Assembly (NCBI GenBank): GCA_031277475.1
Contig: JAITMJ010000136.1
Location: 1 to 39,515 of the forward strand
Length of the DNA stretch: 39,515 bases
Source of the DNA: Flavobacteriaceae bacterium
GTDB lineage: Bacteria > Bacteroidota > Bacteroidia > Flavobacteriales > Weeksellaceae
Reading direction: 5' to 3'
Shown: piece by piece, positions 1 through 7,188 of the stretch
How positions within the stretch are numbered: position 1 is the stretch's first letter
Layout: every line of letters starts with the position of its first letter
Notes under the pieces: model-generated
What the model was told of the DNA's origin: nothing
The model's input: only the letters and a program-made list of their open reading frames with translations
Databases searched by the model: none
Made by a program: the position numbers and the translations under genes

Positions 1-143
1 TTCACGAGTTCAAAATCGGTAATATCCGTGGCGCAAAACATTTTTCCTTTCACGGAAAACACAAGCGTTCTATCGTCAAAAGGCATTTTTTCTTCTGCAC
101 TTTTCAGCGACAAACAAAAGTTTCTCAAATCTTCAATATTCAT
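1..143 (-). CDS. MmcQ/YjbR family protein, 5' part only (cut by window edge)
   Basis: The first 47 codons are visible and the gene runs off the left edge. The N-terminus (MNIEDLRNFCLSL, then MPFDDRTLVF and KGKMFC) has the layout of the MmcQ/YjbR family, small proteins of about 115 residues with a CyaY-like fold, often called DNA-binding although their role is not settled. The ATG at 143 lies inside the end of the upstream JmjC-like gene, whose TGA stop is at 135-133, an 11-base overlap. The two genes are therefore probably translated from one mRNA. The family call rests on the first 47 residues only. Confidence 0.75.
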   Translation of the reverse strand, partial: MNIEDLRNFCLSLKSAEEKMPFDDRTLVFSVKGKMFCATDITDFELV

Positions 144-1035
144 AATTATTCTGCTTTTTCGGCAATCCTTTTGCTAATGCTCGATTTGCAATTTTTATGG
201 CTTTCTGTTCTTTCCAGTCCATATATTTCTTTTTGTAACGGGCTTTCATAAAATTGTCGAATTTTCTTTGCACCGTGAGATTCCACAAAGAATGTGCTTT
301 CACCGCCCAAGATTTGTCCCAAGCACGAAGCGAAATAGAAAAACTTCCGTCCAAATATTTCATCCAATGCCACCAGCCGGTCGGCATAAACAAAGTATCG
401 CCGTGTTCGAGGAAACATTCAATTCCGTCGATTCCGTCTAACGCGGGAAATTTTTCAAAATCGGGATTGGAAATATCATAATCTTCTAAAGAATATGTGG
501 CGTAAGGCATTTTGTAGAGGCGATCTTTCCATTTGTAATCGAAAAGCAAAATATGTTTTCTGCCGTTGAAATGCGTGTGGAAAATGTGTGCCATATCAAT
601 ATCGAAATGCAGAAACGTAACGGAGCCTTGTCCGCCGAAAAACATATTTGGATATTTGTCGAGGAAACCGCCCATCAAATCTTTCGGAAAAATGTAATCG
701 TCTAAAAGTTGAGGCGCGTATTTTATGGGATCAAAAAGGAAAATTCGCAAATCCGTAGGTTCGCTTTTTATGAGGTCAATATAATCTCCGAATTTCATTT
801 TTGCGGCGGCGGCGTTTATCGGCGCGGCGGGATCTGCTTTTGCGGAATTGTACAAAGGAACTTCCACATCGCCTACCACTTCTTTCATATAATCCATCGT
901 CCATTTTCGATAGGCAGGCCATTTTCTCGCCATATTTTTAATAACGACGGGGATTCTCGGTTTCAAATATTTTTCTTCAAATTCTTCTTGTGTGATGTCT
1001 TCTACAACGTCAATCGGTTTTAAATGAAGTCCCAT
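133..1035 (-). CDS. JmjC/cupin_8-type Fe(II)/2-oxoglutarate oxygenase-like protein
   Basis: A 300-aa cupin-like protein related to the JmjC hydroxylases. The metal triad is visible: H143 and D145 in an HFD motif after a strand and a glycine-rich turn, and H223 in TGWWHW. The N-terminal FxxKYxxPRxPVVIKN segment (residues 19-34) is the usual start of the cupin_8 fold. Bacterial members are thought to hydroxylate protein or small-molecule substrates; the substrate here is unknown. The frame stays open to 1119, but the extra 28 residues are encoded by the end of a dispersed repeat (1106-1324), so the start is placed at the ATG at 1035 (MGLHLKP). It overlaps the downstream MmcQ/YjbR gene by 11 bases. 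Confidence 0.82.
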   Translation of the reverse strand: MGLHLKPIDVVEDITQEEFEEKYLKPRIPVVIKNMARKWPAYRKWTMDYMKEVVGDVEVPLYNSAKADPAAPINAAAAKMKFGDYIDLIKSEPTDLRIFLFDPIKYAPQLLDDYIFPKDLMGGFLDKYPNMFFGGQGSVTFLHFDIDMAHIFHTHFNGRKHILLFDYKWKDRLYKMPYATYSLEDYDISNPDFEKFPALDGIDGIECFLEHGDTLFMPTGWWHWMKYLDGSFSISLRAWDKSWAVKAHSLWNLTVQRKFDNFMKARYKKKYMDWKEQKAIKIANRALAKGLPKKQNNYEY

Positions 1036-1105
1036 TTCGGTTTTAATTTTATGTTGCAAAAATATTAAATAAAAATTGATTTCAAAATGAGGTTTAGATT
1101 TGAAG

Positions 1106-1324
1106 CAGTCTAAACGCATTAAAAAATGTTAATTCATCGTCTTTTTTTAACGCAAAGATTTCTATTTTTATCCGGGTTTTTCGAAAATTCAAAGGCATTT
1201 TATTTAGCAAAGGCTCGCGTTCTTTTAATACGTTTTTCCGGTTGCAGAGTGGAACGACTTTGCGTTTAAAATATTTTCAAACCTTTTTAAAAATTCTTTG
1301 CATTAAAATTTTATGAAAATGATG
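1106..1324 (-). repeat. Dispersed intergenic repeat family A, copy 1
   Basis: On the minus strand this ~219-bp stretch aligns along its length with 27554-27758 and, over its second two thirds, with 8321-8477. Shared blocks include CTCTGCAACCGGAAAAACG, GCCTTTGCTAAATAAAATGC and TTTGCGTTAAAAAAAGACG. It ends in TTTTTAATGCGTTTAGACTG. It holds no credible gene. Its end forms the spurious N-terminal extension of the JmjC-like frame. Confidence 0.85.
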
Positions 1325-1543
1325 TCATGTTGTGGATATTTCTATTGAAAAGTAACCACATAGATTTTAAACATAGACAGACCGATTTTAGTTTATGAGA
1401 GAAATATAAAGAAAAACATTGCGGCTTCGCATCCTTGCGGCTTGGTGTGAAAAAATCCACGTAAAGACGCAAGGACAAGATATTTCTGTAATCTAATATA
1501 TTTTAAATTTTCGTAATTACATTTTTTAATGTGTTTGACCTGG
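1106..1543. repeat. MITE-like unit with terminal inverted repeats enclosing family A copy 1
   Basis: The left end (1106-1134) and the right end (1516-1543) are imperfect inverted repeats of about 28 bases. Both contain the block CATTAAAAAATGT next to CAGTCTAAACG on the left, or the complement of GTTTGACCTGG on the right. The 438-bp interior contains family A copy 1 and about 190 bases of AT-rich non-coding sequence (1325-1515). No transposase is present, so if this was mobile it was non-autonomous. No target-site duplication could be identified by eye. The rest of this gap (1544-1667) holds only the leader of the next gene. Confidence 0.5.
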
Positions 1544-1667
1544 GGTTATGGACAAACTATAAAGATTTTATTGCAAATTTTAATTGAAAACCTTAAATCT
1601 TATGTCTTTTTCTTTTTTTTATAAAAATCTAAAAATAAATTATCTTTACGGTTCTTAATTTTTTAAA

Positions 1668-2648
1668 ATGCAATACGCCCGAAATATCCTCGAAACCATC
1701 GGAAATACGCCGCTTGTAAAATTAAACAAAGTCTTGGGCGAAGATTTTCCCGCTTTGGTTTTAGCAAAATTGGAAACCTTCAATCCGGGAAATTCCGTGA
1801 AAGACAGAATGGCACTGAAAATGATTGAAGATGCCGAAAAATCCGGACTTCTGAAACCGGGAGGAACCATCATCGAAGGAACTTCCGGAAACACAGGAAT
1901 GGGATTGGCTTTGGCTGCGATTGTGAAAGGCTACAAATGTATTTTCGTAACCAATTCCAAACAATCGAAAGAAAAATGCGACATTCTTCGTGCTGTCGGT
2001 GCCGAAGTCATCGTTTGCCCGACGGACGTAAAACCCACCGATCCGCGTTCTTATTATTCGGTTTCAAAAAGATTGGCGCAAGAAACGGAAAACGGTTGGT
2101 ATGTGAATCAATATGACAATTTGTCCAATCGGCAAGCGCATTACGAACAAACGGCACCGGAAATTTGGGTGCAAACGGAAGGCAAACTCACGCATTTTGT
2201 GGTCGGCGCAGGAACCGGCGGAACTATTACCGGTTGCGGAAAATTTTTTAAGGAAAAAAATCCCGACATCAAAATCATCGGCGTAGATACTTACGGTTCC
2301 ATTCTGAAAGAATTTCACGAAACCGGAGAAATCCATCTCGAACACGCCTGCACCTACATTACGGAAGGCATCGGCGAAGATATTGTTCCGGAAAATTATG
2401 ATATGTCCGTCATTGATCATTTCGAAAAAGTAACGGACAAAGATGGTGCTGTTTTCGCCCGAAAATTGGCGAAAGAAGAAGGAATTTTTTGCGGATATTC
2501 AGCAGGAAGTGCAATTTCTGCACTTTTTCAGATGAAAAACCAATTTACAAAAGAGGATGTCATTGTGGTTTTGCTTCACGACCACGGTTCGCGCTACGTC
2601 GGAAAAATTTATAACGATGATTGGATGCGGGAACAAGGGTGGATTTAA
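1668..2648 (+). CDS. PLP-dependent cysteine synthase / cystathionine beta-synthase-like enzyme
   Basis: A 326-aa fold-type II PLP enzyme, full length for the catalytic core. K45 in NSVKDR is the Schiff-base lysine, T72-SGNTG-77 binds the substrate carboxylate, G180-AGTGGT-186 binds the PLP phosphate, and S278 in GYSAGSA would contact the pyridine nitrogen. The C-terminus (LLHDHGSRYVGKIYNDDWM) matches cystathionine beta-synthases better than CysK. The C-terminal CBS-domain pair of the eukaryotic enzyme is absent. It probably makes cysteine from (O-acetyl)serine and sulfide, or cystathionine from serine and homocysteine; sequence alone does not decide. TATCTTTA at 1641-1648 is a near-match to a -7 box. 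It is convergent with the DUF2442 gene. Confidence 0.88.
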   Translation: MQYARNILETIGNTPLVKLNKVLGEDFPALVLAKLETFNPGNSVKDRMALKMIEDAEKSGLLKPGGTIIEGTSGNTGMGLALAAIVKGYKCIFVTNSKQSKEKCDILRAVGAEVIVCPTDVKPTDPRSYYSVSKRLAQETENGWYVNQYDNLSNRQAHYEQTAPEIWVQTEGKLTHFVVGAGTGGTITGCGKFFKEKNPDIKIIGVDTYGSILKEFHETGEIHLEHACTYITEGIGEDIVPENYDMSVIDHFEKVTDKDGAVFARKLAKEEGIFCGYSAGSAISALFQMKNQFTKEDVIVVLLHDHGSRYVGKIYNDDWMREQGWI

Positions 2649-2683
2649 TTACAAGTTTCGGTAAAAGTTATTTTACAATCAGG

Positions 2684-2938
2684 TCAATGTTGTTTAGCAG
2701 AATTGACAGGAACGCTTTTTTCATACAAAATTTCAGGTGCCAAATCAATTTCATTTTTCCACGCAACCGTATCATAAGATACACGCACAGTATTGAACAT
2801 GGCTTTATTGACCAATTCTTTGAAAACACCTCGATGTAAATACGGCTTCATATCCAAACATCTTTGCTCTCCGTTCTCAAATGTCAAAAGCAAAATGTAA
2901 TTATCCTGTGGCACTACCGATGTTATTCCGATATACAT
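2684..2938 (-). CDS. DUF2442 protein
   Basis: An 84-aa protein of the DUF2442 type: LLLTFENGEQRCLDMKPYL near residues 16-34 is the family's strand-rich core, followed by VRVSYDTVAWKNEIDLAPE. Family members are about 80-100 aa. The ATG is at 2938, six bases after the stop of the DUF4160 gene, so the two are almost certainly one operon. DUF4160 and DUF2442 are frequent neighbours and have been suggested as a toxin-antitoxin-like pair; that role is inference here, with no activity known from the sequence. Confidence 0.8.
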   Translation of the reverse strand: MYIGITSVVPQDNYILLLTFENGEQRCLDMKPYLHRGVFKELVNKAMFNTVRVSYDTVAWKNEIDLAPEILYEKSVPVNSAKQH

Positions 2939-2944
2939 ATTTTA

Positions 2945-3205
2945 TTATTTTAAAGGTTCTATTTTATATGGATGTTCATCATTTTGGCAAAGTTCCCAAT
3001 TTGCCATAAGTTCATCACGATGCAACTCAATCCACGCTTGCACCAAACGCACATTTCTGTTGGATAAATTACCCTCTGTCATATCTCCGCTTTTTATGTG
3101 AAAAACGGCTTTGTTACCTTGATAACGCACATGTATATGCGGAGGATTATGCTCATCAAAATACATTTGAATAATAAGACCAAAAAACGCTGAAATTGTC
3201 GGCAT
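2945..3205 (-). CDS. DUF4160 protein
   Basis: An 86-aa protein with the hallmark DUF4160 motif: MPTISxFFGLxIxMYFDEHNPPHIHVRY at residues 1-28, with the HNPPHIHV core. The rest is a helical tail (NVRLVQAWIELHRDELMANW). The family is small, widespread in bacteria and of unproven function. It is first in a two-gene operon with DUF2442. A TTG-N19-TATCTTTG promoter lies just upstream. The pair sits alone between a metabolic gene and a glycosyltransferase, as mobile stabilising pairs often do. Confidence 0.82.
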   Translation of the reverse strand: MPTISAFFGLIIQMYFDEHNPPHIHVRYQGNKAVFHIKSGDMTEGNLSNRNVRLVQAWIELHRDELMANWELCQNDEHPYKIEPLK

Positions 3206-3230
3206 AACTATACATTTAAAACCGGAAAAA

Positions 3231-3260
3231 CAAAGATATTCCTTTTTTACAAATAAACAA
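3231..3260 (-). promoter_or_regulatory. Bacteroidota-type promoter for the DUF4160-DUF2442 operon
   Basis: On the minus strand TTG (3260-3258), a 19-base spacer and TATCTTTG (3238-3231) match the Bacteroidota -33/-7 consensus (TTTG, then TAnnTTTG). The -7 box ends 25 bases before the DUF4160 ATG. Confidence 0.6.
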
Positions 3261-3284
3261 GTTTATGTAAAAGTGCAAACTATC

Positions 3285-4634
3285 TTACATTGCCACATCA
3301 CAAAGCGTTTCCGCTAATTTTTTCGTGAGATTTTTTCTCGAAAACTCTTCGATGTTTTTGGGATTGGATTTCAGATTTCCACTTTTCCAATCGTTAAAAA
3401 ATTCGAGAATTTGGTTTTTCAGTTCGGTTTTTTCGGTGTAGGTAAAATGTTTTCCGGCGGCGGTTTTTTCCAAAATTTTTGAAACATCGGCATCTTTTGC
3501 TCCGAAAGATAAAATTTGATTTCCCGTGGCGAGATATTCAAAAAGTTTTCCCGGAATAATGCCTTTGGATTCCGCGTTCGGAAAATTGGTAATCAGCAGT
3601 AAATCAGAGTTTTGCATTTCTTTAAAAGCCTCGTTATGAGAAAGATAACCCAAATTTTTAAGGTGATTTTTCAAGCCGGAATTTTCGAGATGTTGCAGAA
3701 TTTTATCGTCAATTTTACCCGCGAATTTTAATTCAAAATTTTCTTTAAAATCTTTATTTTCATTAATGATTTCATTTAAAACTTCCCACAAAATTTCAGG
3801 ATTTCGCAGTTGTTCCAAAACGCCGACATAACTCAATGTAAATTTCTCGGAACCCGAAACTCGTCTCGTTGTCAGGCTGAGCGAAGTCGAAGCCTCGGAA
3901 CTCGGAACTCGAACGTCAAATCCGTTTGTAATGCAAACCGAATTTGCGCCGGCTTTTCTGAAATTTTCGGCATCGGTGAAACTTGTCGCCAGCGTGATGT
4001 CGGCATTTTCAAACACGGATTTTTCTAATTTTCTATGTTTTTTATCGGAATTTTTGCTGAGTTTCAAATGTTTATAATACGAGATTTCCGTCCACGGATC
4101 GCGAAAATCTGCAATCCATTTCAAGTTCGGATTTTGTTGCTTTAAATTCAAACCGATTAAATGCAAAGAATGCGGCGGACCCGAAGTTACCACCGTTTCA
4201 ATCTCGTTTTCTTTTAAATATTTTGTCAGAAATTTCACACTCGGTTTCACCCAAAAAATTCTGGCATCGGGAATGAAAAAATTTCCGCGAATCCAAACAG
4301 AAAATTTCGATTTCCAACTTCGGTTTTTGCCTACATCAAACTGTCCCGCTTTGAATTTTTTGTTGCTTTTGCTCAATTTTTCCGCAAAACGATAAGGCTC
4401 CCAAATTTTAGTTTTCACGATTTCAATATTTTCCGGAATTTCTTGTTCCAAACTTTTGTCTATCAACGGATAACTCGGATTTTCTGGGGTAAAAATCACA
4501 GGTTTCCATCCGAAATCGGGAAGATATTTTGCGAATTTCAACCAACGCTGAACGCCCGGACCGCCGGCGGGAGGCCAGTAATAAGTGATGATTAATATTT
4601 TTTTTAATTCAAAGTTCAAAAATTCAAAGTTCAA
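3285..4634 (-). CDS. Glycosyltransferase family 4 protein with an in-frame repeat insertion
   Basis: A ~449-aa GT-B retaining glycosyltransferase. The N-terminal KKILIITYYWPPAGGPGVQR is the usual start of this GT4 subgroup, TSGPPHSLHLIG and WIADFRDPW follow, the C-terminal half begins at KFTLSYVGVLEQLRNPE, and the nucleotide-sugar site is near GIIPGKLFEYLATG. It probably builds a cell-surface glycan. Two oddities: there is no ATG, since the only in-frame starts are TTG at 4634 and 4619, both inside a tandem TTCAAAG-type repeat; and about 23 residues after ITNGFD (3846-3914) are encoded by a palindromic repeat related to GGCTGAGCGAAGTCGAAGCC. Both are unlike the family's usual sequence. Translation continues through, so the protein may still be made. 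Confidence 0.85.
   Translation of the reverse strand: MNFEFLNFELKKILIITYYWPPAGGPGVQRWLKFAKYLPDFGWKPVIFTPENPSYPLIDKSLEQEIPENIEIVKTKIWEPYRFAEKLSKSNKKFKAGQFDVGKNRSWKSKFSVWIRGNFFIPDARIFWVKPSVKFLTKYLKENEIETVVTSGPPHSLHLIGLNLKQQNPNLKWIADFRDPWTEISYYKHLKLSKNSDKKHRKLEKSVFENADITLATSFTDAENFRKAGANSVCITNGFDVRVPSSEASTSLSLTTRRVSGSEKFTLSYVGVLEQLRNPEILWEVLNEIINENKDFKENFELKFAGKIDDKILQHLENSGLKNHLKNLGYLSHNEAFKEMQNSDLLLITNFPNAESKGIIPGKLFEYLATGNQILSFGAKDADVSKILEKTAAGKHFTYTEKTELKNQILEFFNDWKSGNLKSNPKNIEEFSRKNLTKKLAETLCDVAM
3846..3914 (-). repeat. Palindromic repeat inserted in frame in the GT4 gene
   Basis: This stretch holds GGCTGAGCGAAGTCGAAGCC (plus strand, within 3874-3894), a sequence known as a frequent intergenic palindromic repeat in Bacteroidota genomes. 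Short CGGAACTC-type direct repeats flank it on one side and CGGAACCCGAAACTC on the other. It is 69 bases, a multiple of three, and adds Ser/Arg-rich residues between the two Rossmann halves of the glycosyltransferase. Confidence 0.65.
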
Positions 4635-4643
4635 AGTTCAACC
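4604..4643. repeat. Tandem heptamer repeat (TTCAAAG type) at the GT4 start
   Basis: AATTCAAAGTTCAAA-type units repeat about four times. The same kind of unit occurs at 21030-21066 upstream of tnaA. It forms the first codons of the glycosyltransferase frame and supplies its only possible start codons (TTG). Confidence 0.7.
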
Positions 4644-4721
4644 TTTCGTGGACTTTTAATATTTTCCAATCTTTCTTCAGATTGCTGTAAAATACTTATT
4701 TCACGGCATTTAAAATTTCAA

Positions 4722-4755
4722 CAAAGATAATACAACGAATCCAAACACAAGCAAA
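4722..4755 (-). promoter_or_regulatory. Candidate promoter for the GT4 gene
   Basis: On the minus strand TTTG (4755-4752), 22 bases, TATCTTTG (4729-4722). This would give a leader of about 80 bases running through the heptamer repeat to the TTG start. Confidence 0.5.
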
Positions 4756-4921
4756 TTAATAGATTGTTAGACTGCATTGTACTTTTTTATCGGGTTGCTC
4801 TTCTTTGAAAAAACCATTAAAAGGAGATTTTTCGCTTTACATTGCTTTAAACGTTTACTAATTTCATGTCAATTTAACAATATCGGTTTTTGCTTATCTA
4901 TAAAATCTAAAGTCTAAAAAA

Positions 4922-5569
4922 ATGAAGTCTTTATTTTATAAAACAATATTGAGTGGTATTTTCGCGGGAAGTTTTATTTTCGCCGATGCCCAAAAAGCCG
5001 ATGCAAAATCTGCTAAAATCTTGGATGCGGCGGCAAGTAATTATAAATCCAAAAAAAACATTTATTTCAAATTTTCGTTAGGGACAGGCGAAAACGGAAA
5101 AGTGCAGCAAACGCAAACCGGAACTTTTTATGCGGCAGCATCCAAATACAATTTGAAAATTATGGGTATCGAACAGATTTCAGACGGAAGCAAAGTTTAC
5201 AACATCAGCGCGGAAGACCAAGAAATTACGATTGCGAAGGCAGAGAATTCCGAAATGATATTTTCGCCGATTAATTATCTTAATTCCTACAAAAAAGATT
5301 ATAACACCACTTATGTCGGGAAAAAAAATGTGAATGGCACAAGTGTGGATTTAATGAAATTAATCCCCGCAAAAAACAACGGCGTCAAACAGGTTTATAT
5401 TTATGTAAACTCAGCTAAAAACCAAATTGTGAAAATAGAACAATATGCTGCCGACAACAGCATTTCCATAATCAGCGTTACCGAATACAAAGAAAACCAA
5501 ACTTTGAATCCAAGCCTCTTTATTTTTAATAAAAATAATTATAAGAATTACATCATTACGGAACTTTGA
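4922..5569 (+). CDS. LolA-like outer-membrane lipoprotein carrier / sorting protein
   Basis: A 215-aa secreted protein: signal peptide MKSLFYKTILSGIFAGSFIFADA, then a LolA-type beta barrel. Recognisable are KKNIYFKFSLGTGENGK near residue 45, QTGTFYAAASKYNLKIMG, the DGSKVYNIS turn, and a late VKIEQYAADNSISIISVTEYKENQ. LolA proteins carry lipoproteins across the periplasm. Flavobacteria have several such paralogues, so this one may be a variant of unknown cargo. It is transcribed alone and ends at a strong bidirectional terminator (5581-5619). The region from the GT4 gene to here (4635-4921) holds only the GT4 promoter and AT-rich leader sequence. Confidence 0.8.
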   Translation: MKSLFYKTILSGIFAGSFIFADAQKADAKSAKILDAAASNYKSKKNIYFKFSLGTGENGKVQQTQTGTFYAAASKYNLKIMGIEQISDGSKVYNISAEDQEITIAKAENSEMIFSPINYLNSYKKDYNTTYVGKKNVNGTSVDLMKLIPAKNNGVKQVYIYVNSAKNQIVKIEQYAADNSISIISVTEYKENQTLNPSLFIFNKNNYKNYIITEL

Positions 5570-5580
5570 AGAAATACACT

Positions 5581-5619
5581 AAAAAAACCGGTAGGTAAAA
5601 AATTCCTATCGGTTTTTTT
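5581..5619. terminator. Bidirectional rho-independent terminator
   Basis: AAAACCGGTAGG and CCTATCGGTTTT form a 12-13-bp stem (one G-T pair) around a 9-base AT loop. An A-run lies on the left and a T-run on the right. It can end the lolA-like transcript on the plus strand and the surface-protein operon on the minus strand. Confidence 0.85.
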
Positions 5620-5662
5620 ATTTATCAATAAAATCCGCAACATCTCTTGAACATGATTCGCG

Positions 5663-7153
5663 CTAATTAATAATACACGCTCCCGATCCTGCATTGTAAT
5701 AATATGACTCTCTGTCTGATATTCCACCGCATAATACGATAACACCGGAAGGATTAGCTACATTGAAAACAGCATTCAGATCGGCAATATTGTTAAATAT
5801 TTGGCGATAGTATGAATAGCCTGATACGTCTGTCCATCCTGAGTTTATTGCTGTGCCGTTTACTGTTGTTGAGGTTCTTGTTGTTGTTTTAGTGATGATT
5901 ATCATATAATGTTGAGCGGAGGGTTCATCAAGATTGGTAGGAGGCGTACTCGGGGTTGCATTTTGAGGAAACATAAACGGTGAAATGGTTACATTCGGAG
6001 ATGCCTGATTCAGAGGTGGTATCCAAGCAATAGATGGGTCTCCGCCGTAACCGGGTATCTGTACTCCTTGTCCTGTCATATATGCGGCGACGCCAATAGG
6101 TTTTCCGGCATTTATAAAACACGATCCCGATCCTACTCCCGATATTGAGTTGATTCTCAATTCTACCCATTGTCCTTTATTGAGTGTGTTTCCGGAAGCA
6201 GAGAAACTCGCTGCTGAACCGATTCCCGTTATCAATGTTGCCCCGGAATAAGAAACTGTAGTTCCATCTTCCGCTGCAAGTATCCTAATATGATTGTTCT
6301 CCGTATTGCTGTTTTGTGGAGCATTAGGCACTAAAAATTCTTTTCCCCATTGATTCACCGGTACCATTTGTTCAAACAGGATATCTCCATAATTTCTATC
6401 TACAAAAATTCTCGAAAGAGTAGAATGGGTAAAATATGCCGTTGGTTTATTGGAAGTAACGTGCCTGCCCGTCATATCATTTTTCCAAAGACGATAATAT
6501 ACCTGTCCGGTATTAAGCGTTGCGGTGGAACTATCCGGAAAAGTGATGGTAGTATCATCTTCCTTTGCAATAATCATTTCGAAATCATAATCAGGATTGA
6601 AAAGGTCAGGAAGGTAAGAAAGTCTATAATACTCTGTTCCCCATGCAGTTACAGGCAATATTATAGTAGCATCTGTAGTTGCCACAGATGTATTGAACGC
6701 ATATACCGATACGAGTTGTGTAGAGGTAATACGCAATGTTTTATTACTCTTTCCGCTTGTTTCTGCATAAGCATCTATATAAACAGAAGATCGTTTATCA
6801 ATAGTGGATGTTCCGATTGTAACTTTGCTTAAATCAATGGTAATCATCGAGTTGGCAGCGATGGAATAGGTAACAGTCTTGTTTAGCGTATCTGCAGTAA
6901 ACGTAAGTGTAACATTTGCAGCAATAGAGCCGGCGGCTATTTTTAGTGCTAAGAAAACGTTGTTGGTGTCCTCTTCTCCTTCATTTTTTCCAAAACTCAG
7001 CCAGAAATCAGTTCCTTTGGTAAATGGAGCGGTACATAAGTTGGGATCAGATTGTGTATATGGCATCAAATATGGTGTGCCTACTACTTGTGTTTTGGCG
7101 GATTGCGGTATAAACAACAGCGCAATAATTGTTGTGATAATTATTTTTTTCAT
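5663..7153 (-). CDS. Secreted IgGFc-binding-like domain protein
   Basis: About 496 aa. A signal peptide (MKKIIITTIIALLFIPQSAKTQ) is followed by TKGTDFWLSFGKNEG and a long Thr/Ser-rich beta-sandwich region. Paired repeats such as VSVYAFNTSVATTDATIILPV, then WGTEYYRLSYLP and WGKEFLVPNAP, are typical of the IgGFc_binding domain found in large Bacteroidota surface proteins. No C-terminal sorting domain is seen, and the chain ends after a Cys-containing tail (GVIVLCGG, SGACIIN). The ATG at 7153 is chosen over a GTG at 7210 because it begins the signal peptide. It lies 35 bases after the preceding gene, with which it shares an operon. The ligand is unknown; human IgG binding should not be assumed. 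Confidence 0.75.
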   Translation of the reverse strand: MKKIIITTIIALLFIPQSAKTQVVGTPYLMPYTQSDPNLCTAPFTKGTDFWLSFGKNEGEEDTNNVFLALKIAAGSIAANVTLTFTADTLNKTVTYSIAANSMITIDLSKVTIGTSTIDKRSSVYIDAYAETSGKSNKTLRITSTQLVSVYAFNTSVATTDATIILPVTAWGTEYYRLSYLPDLFNPDYDFEMIIAKEDDTTITFPDSSTATLNTGQVYYRLWKNDMTGRHVTSNKPTAYFTHSTLSRIFVDRNYGDILFEQMVPVNQWGKEFLVPNAPQNSNTENNHIRILAAEDGTTVSYSGATLITGIGSAASFSASGNTLNKGQWVELRINSISGVGSGSCFINAGKPIGVAAYMTGQGVQIPGYGGDPSIAWIPPLNQASPNVTISPFMFPQNATPSTPPTNLDEPSAQHYMIIITKTTTRTSTTVNGTAINSGWTDVSGYSYYRQIFNNIADLNAVFNVANPSGVIVLCGGISDRESYYYNAGSGACIIN

Positions 7154-7188
7154 TACATTGTATTTTTTGTGATAACTAAATATTATGG

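Noticed and set aside
1036..1119. N-terminal extension of the JmjC-like protein (starts MRLDCF)
   Set aside because: The first codons are the end block of a dispersed repeat that also occurs in places without a gene; the internal ATG at 1035 begins the conserved part.
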